From NCBI GenBank assembly GCA_030842085.1, contig JAUUSE010000013.1, positions 1 to 42,987 of the forward strand: a DNA stretch of 42,987 nucleotides, given 5' to 3'. Positions 16,681-25,051 of the stretch are shown in pieces. Positions within the stretch are counted from its first letter, which is position 1; each line of letters begins with the position of its first letter. The stretch is from Timburyella sp030842085 (lineage in GTDB: Bacteria; Bacillota; Clostridia; Oscillospirales; Acutalibacteraceae). Both the position numbers and the translations under genes were made by a program. The notes beneath the pieces were generated by a model that saw only the letters and a list, made by a program, of their open reading frames with translations, was not told the origin of the DNA and ran no database searches.

Positions 16681-16965
16681 AGCTTGTATGTGTATGCATC
16701 AGAAAAGCTTAAAGCTATCAATAAAATTTAAAACCCAATTACTCATAAATTTACGCGCTTTACTCTTTTTCTTTTAGCTTAAGCCTCATAAGCCATGGCA
16801 TAAGACGGTAAAACTCCGTAAAATAAGCACAATATATTAAAGAAATGTTTACATCTCAATTTAAAGTTTTTGTTATTATAATACTTGATTTATGCTGTGT
16901 TCAGGCGGTTTACACATAAGCGCAGATGCTTTCTCATCTGATAATATAAAACTGAGGTGATATAA

Positions 16966-18048
16966 ATGATAGAGGTTAACCACCTCGTCAAGAAATACGG
17001 CTCTCATACGGCTTTAAACGATGTCAGCTTTAAGGTCAATGACGGCGAAATTTTAGGCTTTCTAGGCCCCAACGGCGCTGGAAAGTCCACTACTATGAAT
17101 ATCATAACCGGATATCTTTCTGCCACATCCGGCAGCGTTAATGTAAGCGGATATGATATTTTTAACGACCCAATAGAGGTAAAGCGCAGAATAGGCTTTT
17201 TGCCGGAACAGCCGCCCCTTTATACCGACATGACGGTTAAAGAATACCTTAACTTTATCTATGAGCTTAAAAAGGTGCGTCTGCCGAGGGAAGCGCATAT
17301 AAAAGAAATCTGCCGGCTTGTAAAAATAGATGATGTATACAAGCGCCTTATTAAGAACCTCTCAAAGGGATATAGGCAGCGCGTTGGTATTGCACAGGCG
17401 CTGGTTGGAAATCCGGAGGTTCTCATATTGGACGAGCCGACCGTCGGTCTTGACCCAAAGCAGATTATTGACATACGCACGCTTATACGCCACCTCGGCA
17501 AAACACATACGGTTATACTCTCGTCACATATTCTGTCGGAGGTTCAGGCCTCCTGCGAGCGCGTTATAGTCATAAACCGCGGTGAGATAATCGCCGACGA
17601 CACGCCGGACAACCTTGCAAAAAATCTTTCGGGCGACAATTCGCTCACAGTACGCGTCGTCGGGCCTAAAAAGGAAATTGAGCAGTCTATTTCATCAATA
17701 GGCGGCATAATGCAGTGTGAGTGTTTGGGCATGCGCGAGGGTGATGCGTATGAGTTTAAGATTGAAACACGTCCGCATATGGATATACGCCGCGAACTTT
17801 CAGAGAAAATGATGGAAAATTCGTGGAATATAATACTCATGAAATACAACGAATTGTCGCTTGAGGAAATATTCTTACAGCTTACAGATTCCAGAAAGCC
17901 GAAAATTAAGCCTAAAAAGGACGTCGAAAGCAATGCTGCCGCCGTGCGCGCAAAAGCGGCGCAGACCGTTAACACCATGCTTGGAAATAAGCAAAAACTT
18001 GTAGACGACCCAGATGATAAAAAGAGCGGAAAGGGGAGCAGAAAATAA
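16966..18048 (+). CDS. ABC transporter ATP-binding protein, ABC-2/GldA-like
   Basis: This cytoplasmic ATPase powers the permease encoded next. Walker A GPNGAGKST is at 34-42, the signature LSKGYRQRVG at about 135-144, Walker B VLILDEPTVGLDP just after, and the H-loop in SSHIL. After the ATPase domain (about 1-230) there is a DUF4162-like region and then a highly charged tail (about 310-360, Lys/Asp-rich). The closest familiar type is the GldA-like ATPase of multigene ABC-2 systems. GAGGTGAT precedes ATG 16966. Its TAA overlaps the permease ATG by one base, so the subunits are translationally coupled. Substrate unknown. Confidence 0.92.
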   Translation: MIEVNHLVKKYGSHTALNDVSFKVNDGEILGFLGPNGAGKSTTMNIITGYLSATSGSVNVSGYDIFNDPIEVKRRIGFLPEQPPLYTDMTVKEYLNFIYELKKVRLPREAHIKEICRLVKIDDVYKRLIKNLSKGYRQRVGIAQALVGNPEVLILDEPTVGLDPKQIIDIRTLIRHLGKTHTVILSSHILSEVQASCERVIVINRGEIIADDTPDNLAKNLSGDNSLTVRVVGPKKEIEQSISSIGGIMQCECLGMREGDAYEFKIETRPHMDIRRELSEKMMENSWNIILMKYNELSLEEIFLQLTDSRKPKIKPKKDVESNAAAVRAKAAQTVNTMLGNKQKLVDDPDDKKSGKGSRK

Positions 18049-18749
18049 TGGGTGCAATATATAAAAAGGAAATGCGTTCTTATTTTACATCTCCGCTGGC
18101 TTACTCGGTGCTGGGAATATTCTACTTTTTCTGCGGTATGTTTTTCACGCTTATTTTCAGTTACGGCTATACTACTCCTACGTTGATGTTTAACCAAATG
18201 TTTATTATAGTGCTGTTTATCATTCCTGTACTTACAATGAGGCTGCTGAGCGAAGATAAACGCCAAAAGACGGATCAGTTGCTGCTTACGGCACCAACAA
18301 GGCTTTCGGGCGTAGTTATAGGCAAGTTTTTCGCCGCTCTTACAGTGTTTGCCATGGCCATGGCCATGTTCCTTATAACTCAGCTCGTAACATCATTTTT
18401 TGCAACCGTTGACTGGATATTGTTTATAAGCAACGCGCTGGGAATGCTGCTTTTGGCGGGCGCCCTTATTGCAATAGGACTGTTTATATCATCCCTCACC
18501 GAGAGCCAGTTGGTTGCTGCGGTTGTCGGATTTGCCGTATCTCTGCTGCTCTATATGATGGACAGCCTTGCGGCATCTTTAAATATCAATATTATTACAA
18601 AGCTCGTTTCATGGATATCATTTTACGAAAGATACTCCTCTTTCACACAGGGCACGTTAAGCTACGCTGATATAATATTTTTCGGCAGCGTTGCGGCATT
18701 TTTCCTCTTTCTTACCGTCCGCGTGCTCGACAAGAAAAGATGGGCATAA
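18048..18749 (+). CDS. ABC-2 type permease, GldF-like
   Basis: The 233-residue integral membrane protein has about six helices. It begins MGAIYKKEMRSYFTSPLAY, the usual entry of ABC-2 permeases of the Gld type (KKELRSYFxSPxAY), and contains the RLLSEDKRQKTDQLLLTAPT segment, the cytoplasmic coupling element. It forms the channel half of the transporter with the upstream ATPase. The GldG-like protein and DUF4340 protein downstream are typical partners. In Bacteroidetes the Gld set is tied to gliding; in Clostridia that lack gliding the cargo is unknown. Confidence 0.9.
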   Translation: MGAIYKKEMRSYFTSPLAYSVLGIFYFFCGMFFTLIFSYGYTTPTLMFNQMFIIVLFIIPVLTMRLLSEDKRQKTDQLLLTAPTRLSGVVIGKFFAALTVFAMAMAMFLITQLVTSFFATVDWILFISNALGMLLLAGALIAIGLFISSLTESQLVAAVVGFAVSLLLYMMDSLAASLNINIITKLVSWISFYERYSSFTQGTLSYADIIFFGSVAAFFLFLTVRVLDKKRWA

Positions 18750-18828
18750 ATTCCCCCGACGCATGCTGTCAGGCTCACGGCAGGTATGCTGTTTATGTTA
18801 ATATGTGGGCCGGAAAGGTTATCGAAAT

Positions 18829-20517
18829 ATGAGCAAGAAAAATGATATTAATGATATGTACGAGGCCGAAAAGGCTGATGAGGCAAAAAAAGCTTTGCGT
18901 TCAAAGAAAAAAGCTTTAAGAAATTCAGGCAAAAACAGCGATATCAATGATATGTATGAAGCTGAAAAGGCGGCTGAGGTGAAAAAAGCTCCTCGTCTGC
19001 GCGGCCGTGCGCTTAAGCAGGGCGGTTTTGTGATAGCCATGACGGCTATTGTGCTTGTCGTTATAATTGTTATAAACGTTATTGCTACTACGCTTTATAA
19101 TAAATATCCGTTAAGTTTTGATTTGACGGCCGACCAGCATTTTACCATTACTGATGAAAATCAGGAATATATAAGAAATATAAACAAGCCGGTTACTATA
19201 TATGCACTGTCGCCGGAAACCGACTACGCTACAAATTTGCAGACCATGCTGTCTTACCAGGGTTATTACGGCTCGGTTGATTTATATGCGCAGCAGACTT
19301 ATGAATTTTTGCTCAGCTATGCTAAAATAAACAATAACATACAAATTGTCTTTGTCGACCCAGACCAGCCGGAAATGCAGGATATATCTCAGAAATATTC
19401 AGATGTTTCACAAAGCATGAACTACTGCGACCTCCTCGTCACTTCTGAGTTTGAGCTTAACGGTCAGACAATCTCGCGTCATAAGCTTATATCCTCCACG
19501 GACTTTTTTGAAACAGAAACTGACAGCTATGGCTACTATACCACCATATCCGGTTCTAACCTTGAGTCGGTACTGACCTCTGCGCTTTATACTGTAACAT
19601 CCGAGCGCACATATTATGTTGGCAATATAGCGTCGCACAATACATCGGCTATTGACAATTATTCCACACTGCTGGAAAACAACAATTATGTAGTTGAAGA
19701 AATCAGCAGTCTTGTTACAGCCGATATTGACTCAAAATATGACATAGTCGTTCTTTGTGCTCCAACTGAGGACTTTAGCGAAGAAGAGGTAAATAGGCTT
19801 TCAGCTTTCCTTGAGAACGGCGGCAACTACGGTAAATCGCTTATTTATATCGCCAGCTCTAACCAGGGCGAGCTTCCGAATTTAGAGGAGTTCCTTTACG
19901 AGTGGGGTTATACCTTTAAATCGGGTACTCTTTATGAGACTGACTCAGGATATCATCGTACCGGCAGAAACACTGAAGTGTTGTCTATGGCCGAGTCTAA
20001 TGACATATTAGAGGTTCCTTCAAGCTATTATTTCTATGTTTCAGATTATAATAAGCCTATACTTATAGAAAGCCCGAATAATTCGGCTTACTCTGTAAAA
20101 TCACTCGTCGGCTTTAACGACACGACTGTAATATATCCTGCAAATGCGCCGGAAGATTGGACGGCGGACAATGCAGAAAAAGGTGATTTTGTTCGTGCAG
20201 GTATGAGCACATACACCACATACAGCGGCATAGACCCCATAACATCTAATGTTGTTGCTCTGTCCAGCGCTGATTTTATAAACAATTCAACCGTATCGTC
20301 GTCATATGTCTACAACCTTAATCTTATGCTGAGCCTTTCAAATCACCTTGTGGGCGCGGCCGATGAGATAACCTTTACTAATAAGGTAATTGAGAGCGAT
20401 ACCTTTAGTCCTACTGAAGCTAACGTTAATGTTGTAAGATGGATATTTGCCATAATTGTTCCTATACTCGTTATAGCCGCCGGCATTTATATCTTCGTCA
20501 GGAGGAAGAATTTATGA
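18829..20517 (+). CDS. GldG-like ABC auxiliary protein (ABC_transp_aux)
   Basis: A 562-residue protein with a basic cytoplasmic head, a first helix (about 66-90, GGFVIAMTAIVLVVIIVINV), a large outside domain and a last helix at the C-terminus (IFAIIVPILVIAAGIYIFV) followed by RRKNL. The outside domain contains the DLTADQHFTITDE start and the YVGNIASHNTSAIDNY and VVLCAPTEDFSEEEVNRL segments, typical of GldG-type auxiliary proteins. The head has a near-perfect duplication: DINDMYEAEKADEAKKA (6-22) and DINDMYEAEKAAEVKKA (38-54), a period of 32 residues. I start at ATG 18829, ten bases after GGAAAGG. Its stop overlaps the next start in ATGA. Confidence 0.88.
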   Translation: MSKKNDINDMYEAEKADEAKKALRSKKKALRNSGKNSDINDMYEAEKAAEVKKAPRLRGRALKQGGFVIAMTAIVLVVIIVINVIATTLYNKYPLSFDLTADQHFTITDENQEYIRNINKPVTIYALSPETDYATNLQTMLSYQGYYGSVDLYAQQTYEFLLSYAKINNNIQIVFVDPDQPEMQDISQKYSDVSQSMNYCDLLVTSEFELNGQTISRHKLISSTDFFETETDSYGYYTTISGSNLESVLTSALYTVTSERTYYVGNIASHNTSAIDNYSTLLENNNYVVEEISSLVTADIDSKYDIVVLCAPTEDFSEEEVNRLSAFLENGGNYGKSLIYIASSNQGELPNLEEFLYEWGYTFKSGTLYETDSGYHRTGRNTEVLSMAESNDILEVPSSYYFYVSDYNKPILIESPNNSAYSVKSLVGFNDTTVIYPANAPEDWTADNAEKGDFVRAGMSTYTTYSGIDPITSNVVALSSADFINNSTVSSSYVYNLNLMLSLSNHLVGAADEITFTNKVIESDTFSPTEANVNVVRWIFAIIVPILVIAAGIYIFVRRKNL

Positions 20518-22280
20518 GTTCCGACAACACAAAAAAAGACAAATCATTTTCTGCCGGCGAAAATGGCAATATAACTAATGGCCAGTCAGCGGCGCAGGAT
20601 AATGGAAAAGGCGAAAATGAAAACATAGAATACGCCTTAGAAGATGAAAAAATTCCGGATACAGGCTTTATTGATGAAAATTCCAGTATATTTACTGCGC
20701 CGACAATTAAGCCGCCAAAAAAGAAGAAAAATTCTAAAAAATCAAGAATAATAAAGCTTATTATTGCAATTATAGTTATGCTTGCGCTTGTAGCTGCTGC
20801 CGTCGGCATTGTGCTTATCTTCGGTGAATCTGGCGGAGAGGATGTTTCATCTTCTTCAAGCAGCGGTTCATCCATAAGCCTTAAAGCAGTGTCTACATCG
20901 GACATCAGCCGCGTAGAAGTGCATAATCAGTATGGCAGCTATGTAATATCGGCTGCCGGAGATAACTCTTCTGAAGAGAGTGACTCTGATAATTCGAGCG
21001 GCTCCAGTTCTTCCAGCTCCTCTAGCGACGACTTAAGCTGGAAACTCGAGGGCGTCGACGAAAGAATTCCAATAGACGACGAGGTCATAGCCGGAATACC
21101 TGAAGCGGCCGCTACTGTAAATGCACAGCGCAAGCTTACTGATACATCAGACAGTTTATCAAATTATGGCCTTGACAATCCTGAAATAACCATTAAGGTC
21201 ACCCTTAAAGGTGGAGAAGAATATACAATAAGCATAGGAGATGCAACTTCTATTGCTTCGGGCAGATATATTCAGGTGTCAGGAGACGATGCAGTTTATC
21301 TGTCAGAAAGCGGATATGAGGAGACTTTTGACACCTCCACCGCATATTTTGCAGAGCTTGTTATTGTAAGTGCACTTGAGGAAAGCAGCACATATTCAAA
21401 GTATTTCTCAAGCGGAGATCTTATTGGATTTGACAGCATAAAGCTTTCCGGCTCAACGTATCCGCAGCCGGTCGAGCTCGTATATACTCCTGACGATTCC
21501 CTTTTAGCTTATCAAGTGACAGCGCCTATTCATGATTATGCGAATGAGGTTACTGCCGTTGATATATTGTCACCGCTTTCGGGATCGCTCTATGCAGCTG
21601 AAACATATGTCCTAAGCCCAGATGCTGCTACGCTCAGCGAATATGGCTTTGATAATCCTACAAGTGTTGTGGAATACACAATTAAGGATGTTCAACTCAA
21701 GGTAACCGTTGGAAAATCAGACGGCAATGGCTATTATGCCGTAATGATAAACGATATACCGGCCATATACAAGGTAACGGAAACAAATATCGAGTTTGCA
21801 CTTCATTCTACCGACAGTATATATTATACAAGCATACTTGTGGAGTCTATAGCCGATATACAGTCTGTAACCTTTAAAACCCCAGATAATGAATATCTAT
21901 TCGAACTTGAGCATACATCTACAACCACTACTGATGAGGACGGCGAGACAGAGACTAAGACGGATATTATAGTAAGATATAACGGAGCTGAGATATCCTC
22001 TGTTGATTTCAGGACTTTCTATCAGCACCTTCTGCTTATGAAATCTGTTGAAGCGCTTCCGTCAGATATTCCGGAAAGTGAGCCGGAATATGTTTTAACC
22101 CTTACGCATGTTGACTCAAGCATTCCTGATACGGTGATTGAGTTTACGAAATACTCCGCTCGCAGATACATTGCCGAAAAGCAGGGCGGCAGGCAGCTCT
22201 GTATAACATCGGATACTGTAAACGCATACGTGACGTATGTTCAAAATTTGATAAACGGTGAAGAAGTGCCTGAGCCATAA
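20514..22280 (+). CDS. DUF4340 domain membrane protein
   Basis: The last gene of the ABC operon encodes 588 residues: an acidic cytoplasmic head, a Lys-rich stop and one helix (about 81-105, LIIAIIVMLALVAAAVGIVLIF), then Ser-rich linkers (SSSSSSGSS; NSSGSSSSSSSSDD) and at least two DUF4340 units. DUF4340 is characterised by segments such as LSNYGLDNPEITIKVTLKGG followed by a YTISIGD strand, and the second unit reads LSEYGFDNPTSVVEYTI. DUF4340 proteins accompany GldG-like proteins in many bacteria; their molecular role is unknown. The start overlaps the previous stop by four bases (ATGA), behind AGGAGG. Confidence 0.88.
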   Translation: MSSDNTKKDKSFSAGENGNITNGQSAAQDNGKGENENIEYALEDEKIPDTGFIDENSSIFTAPTIKPPKKKKNSKKSRIIKLIIAIIVMLALVAAAVGIVLIFGESGGEDVSSSSSSGSSISLKAVSTSDISRVEVHNQYGSYVISAAGDNSSEESDSDNSSGSSSSSSSSDDLSWKLEGVDERIPIDDEVIAGIPEAAATVNAQRKLTDTSDSLSNYGLDNPEITIKVTLKGGEEYTISIGDATSIASGRYIQVSGDDAVYLSESGYEETFDTSTAYFAELVIVSALEESSTYSKYFSSGDLIGFDSIKLSGSTYPQPVELVYTPDDSLLAYQVTAPIHDYANEVTAVDILSPLSGSLYAAETYVLSPDAATLSEYGFDNPTSVVEYTIKDVQLKVTVGKSDGNGYYAVMINDIPAIYKVTETNIEFALHSTDSIYYTSILVESIADIQSVTFKTPDNEYLFELEHTSTTTTDEDGETETKTDIIVRYNGAEISSVDFRTFYQHLLLMKSVEALPSDIPESEPEYVLTLTHVDSSIPDTVIEFTKYSARRYIAEKQGGRQLCITSDTVNAYVTYVQNLINGEEVPEP

Positions 22281-22506
22281 GCCGCTTTAGCAAAAGCACA
22301 GAATGCTATTAAGCTTAAGTAATGTTCTAAACGTCGCAAATCCTTTTGTTAGATTTATTTATGGAAAGACTTATATAATATTAATAGTTCTAATCTCAGC
22401 TTTTACAAAAACAGATGTAACTATTTATAAATTGGATACATGCTTTGCTGAAAGCTGCAGGCAGAAAAAATTATTTACATTAATAATTGATGCAGAAGTC
22501 TTTCTT

Positions 22507-22538
22507 AGCCCTCGGATTTACCGGGGGCTTTGTCTTTT
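22507..22538 (+). terminator. Rho-independent terminator of the ABC operon
   Basis: Nine-base-pair stem AGCCCTCGG / CCGGGGGCT (one T-G pair), loop ATTTA, then TTGTCTTTTTA. It lies about 230 bases after the DUF4340 stop. The rest of 22281-22725 holds no supported gene. Confidence 0.8.
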
Positions 22539-22725
22539 TATGATAAAACAATCCGGCTGATGCCTTAATTTAGCACAGCCGAATTGCTCAAATTGCTATT
22601 ATCATAATAAAGATAAGAATCAGCTAAAAAACGCCGCAAAGCAATATCAAATACTATAATGCTTAAAACACTCAGGCAAATAAAAGCCTGTACTGCAATA
22701 GTATTTCCAGCGGTACTGTTTAAAT

Positions 22726-23466
22726 TTATGGCATGTAAATTCCGCCGTTCGGAGATACATACTGTCCTGTCATATACTTATCGCGAATAAGGAATTCCAT
22801 TGCTATGGCAATATCCTCAACATCTCCTATATCGCCCATCGGAATCCCCATTTTAAGCGCCTGAACCTCGTCTTGATTAACACCGCGCAGCATGTCCGTC
22901 CAAATCATACCCGGACATATGCAATTAAAGCGTATATGCTGCTTGCCAAACTCCATAGCCAACGCACGAGTCATTCCTATAAGCCCCGCCTTTGACGCGC
23001 AGTAATCCGCCTGATTTGCCACTCCCATAAGTCCGCCTATGGACGACGTATTTATGACACAGCCGCCACCTGCCTTTACCATATAAGGCACTACAAAATG
23101 GCACATGTGAAATGCGCTTATAAGATTTGTTTCTAATACGGCCATGTATTTCTCACGGGGTAAATCGCAGAATGCAGCATTATTTGTTATTCCGGCATTA
23201 TTTACTAATACGTCTATTTTTTCTCCAAATTTTTCTACCGCGGCTTTTACAAGCTTTTCGCAGTCTTCATATTTAGATACATCGGCCTGCACTGCATAGC
23301 CTTCTACCCCATACTTCTCTTTAAGCGTGTCAACTAACTTTTCCGTCAACGCCTTAGAACTGTCGGAGCGGTAGTTTATTACTACATTATAGCCCATTTC
23401 TCCAAGCTTCATTGTCATGGCTTCTCCTATACCGCGTGAGCCGCCGGTTATTATTGCTGTTTTCAT
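22726..23466 (-). CDS. SDR-family oxidoreductase, 3-oxoacyl-ACP reductase (FabG)-like
   Basis: Classical short-chain dehydrogenase of 246 residues. It has the cofactor loop TGGSRGIG (7-14), NNAG (89-92), Asn114, Ser142, and the YxxxK pair Tyr155/Lys159 (DYCASKAG), so the catalytic tetrad is complete. NYRSD after strand 2 suggests an NADP(H) preference. It resembles FabG, but no fatty-acid gene is adjacent, so the substrate may be another ketone or alcohol. I begin at ATG 23466, eight bases after AAAGGAG; a GTG nine bases upstream overlaps that site. It is a single-gene unit with its own promoter. Confidence 0.88.
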   Translation of the reverse strand: MKTAIITGGSRGIGEAMTMKLGEMGYNVVINYRSDSSKALTEKLVDTLKEKYGVEGYAVQADVSKYEDCEKLVKAAVEKFGEKIDVLVNNAGITNNAAFCDLPREKYMAVLETNLISAFHMCHFVVPYMVKAGGGCVINTSSIGGLMGVANQADYCASKAGLIGMTRALAMEFGKQHIRFNCICPGMIWTDMLRGVNQDEVQALKMGIPMGDIGDVEDIAIAMEFLIRDKYMTGQYVSPNGGIYMP

Positions 23467-23502
23467 ATTTTGCACTCCTTTGTTATTATTTTATCAATTT
23501 TA

Positions 23503-23530
23503 ATTATATCATATTAGTATACATTGTAAA
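23503..23530 (-). promoter_or_regulatory. sigmaA promoter of the SDR gene
   Basis: On the minus strand TTTACA (23530-23525), a 16-base spacer and TATAAT (23508-23503) preceded by TGA, which makes an extended -10. The start would be about 30 bases before the ATG. Confidence 0.6.
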
Positions 23531-24020
23531 TGCGCCATTTTACTAAATTATAATTATTTTTTTGTATGCTCAAAACAATTGTATGCTCTTAAAATTTTCC
23601 TTTATTCGTCAATATGTTTTACAATCGTTTAAAAATTAATACATGCCTTATTACAAATACAAATCTGGCTTATTTTTAATTTTAAAATAGTCATTTCTTT
23701 ACTATCTCTGCTAATAAGTCAATTTTGTACTGCATATTCGCTGACGTATTATCATCATATGTATTAACCTACAAATTACAATGCATTATCAAAAGTATTA
23801 TGCGGATTTTTCACATTTTTTATTGCTGACATCAAAGATATTGGAATAATGCAATTAGTGTTAATACATCTAAGCTAAAATCTATAAATTGCAGTTCAAT
23901 GTGTATCTTGCTGCAAACCCGAGAGCTGGCTTTTAATCTGCAGCCGTCTATATTATTCAGCCGGTCGCTTAGGCTTATGCCAGCTTTTAAATCTTTTCCT
24001 ACAACGCATTAAGTCCACAA
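23531..24020. other. AT-rich intergenic stretch, no gene seen
   Basis: About 490 bases of very AT-rich sequence between the SDR promoter and the terminator of the citrate synthase operon. No frame with a ribosome site and no strong structure were found. Confidence 0.5.
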
Positions 24021-24058
24021 CAAAAAAAAAAGCGCTGTGCATATTTATGCACAGCGCT
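24021..24058 (-). terminator. Rho-independent terminator of the citrate synthase operon
   Basis: Twelve-base-pair perfect stem AGCGCTGTGCAT / ATGCACAGCGCT, loop ATTT, followed on the minus strand by nine or more T. Ten bases after the membrane-protein stop. Confidence 0.92.
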
Positions 24059-24068
24059 GATATAAAAA

Positions 24069-25040
24069 CTATTTGTCCTTGTCCTGCTCTTTTATAATCT
24101 TATTATATATCTCATCCGCCTTGCTGGGAGGTTCAATACCATCTGGTTCCGGAATAACAGCATCTTCACCGTTTTCAGCTTCTCTTTGCTCATCTTCGTA
24201 CTTTTTCTTTATTTTGCCGATATACTCAGTACCGCCGGCAAGCGACGAACACAGGAAAACAATTATATATATAGCGGAAGCTATAAGCAGCGGACTTGGC
24301 AGTTCTGTCTGATGGAGCAGCGCGCCGTTGCCCGTAAACTTGATAAAATAATACGGCAGCGTGCAGGCAAGTGAGTATACAGCTGCACAAATTCCAAATC
24401 CATAGGCCCACCTTACCGCTTTCGGATATCCGGCGTCGGCAATCATCCTGCCGTGGAAAAGCCAGAAAACCAGCAAAAAGCAAATCATTGCAGTATTATT
24501 TACATTATCAGAAATATTCGCAATTCCAGAATGCTCGGTAAATACTATAGCCAGCTTAATCGCCGTCATAATAATTACCGCCGCCGGAGCAAATCCGGCC
24601 GGACGTATTCCCTGCCACTGGGCATATGTATAGTAAAGGAAAAATAGCAGCGACAACACTGCAAACGCAATATATAGCAGATATAAATAAAACAAAAGTC
24701 CCTTAGACGCACTTAAAACCACTGCCGAAGAAAATTCCTCTGACAGCATGACCATAAATATATCCACAACAATTGCCGCTGCCATAACAAGGCTCATAAT
24801 AAATACCGGCCTCGACTTTACCGGAGCAGCAACCGGATATTTCTTACGTGTACTCCCGTAAATTAGCAATATAAGCATAACTGCAAGAGTTATACCCAAA
24901 ATGGTGTATCCGGCCGCTTCAAACCCATCCTTATAAAATCCGCTGTCAGCATTTATAAGCAGCGCCTGCTCAACTGTGCGCAATATTACAATAAGTGCCG
25001 AAGGTATCAAAAACCATAGAAGCAAATGCTTTACTTTCAT
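24069..25040 (-). CDS. Uncharacterised eight-helix membrane protein
   Basis: I do not recognise the family. The 323 residues contain about eight hydrophobic helices (near 5-22, 45-62, 80-100, 115-140, 148-170, 183-200, 213-235 and 250-270) and a charged cytoplasmic tail (about 277-323, Glu/Asp/Lys-rich). Polar residues within helices (QWQGIRPAGF; HGRMIADAGYPKAVRW) may form a binding site, but no transporter signature is visible. The ribosome site AGGCGG lies in the 11-base gap after the citrate synthase stop, so the two are almost certainly one operon. A link to citrate or 2-oxoacid metabolism is inference from position only. Confidence 0.75.
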   Translation of the reverse strand: MKVKHLLLWFLIPSALIVILRTVEQALLINADSGFYKDGFEAAGYTILGITLAVMLILLIYGSTRKKYPVAAPVKSRPVFIMSLVMAAAIVVDIFMVMLSEEFSSAVVLSASKGLLFYLYLLYIAFAVLSLLFFLYYTYAQWQGIRPAGFAPAAVIIMTAIKLAIVFTEHSGIANISDNVNNTAMICFLLVFWLFHGRMIADAGYPKAVRWAYGFGICAAVYSLACTLPYYFIKFTGNGALLHQTELPSPLLIASAIYIIVFLCSSLAGGTEYIGKIKKKYEDEQREAENGEDAVIPEPDGIEPPSKADEIYNKIIKEQDKDK

Positions 25041-25051
25041 AATTACCGCCT

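Noticed and set aside
22303..22560. 85-codon plus-strand frame after the DUF4340 gene
   Set aside because: It runs through the operon terminator and lacks a ribosome site.
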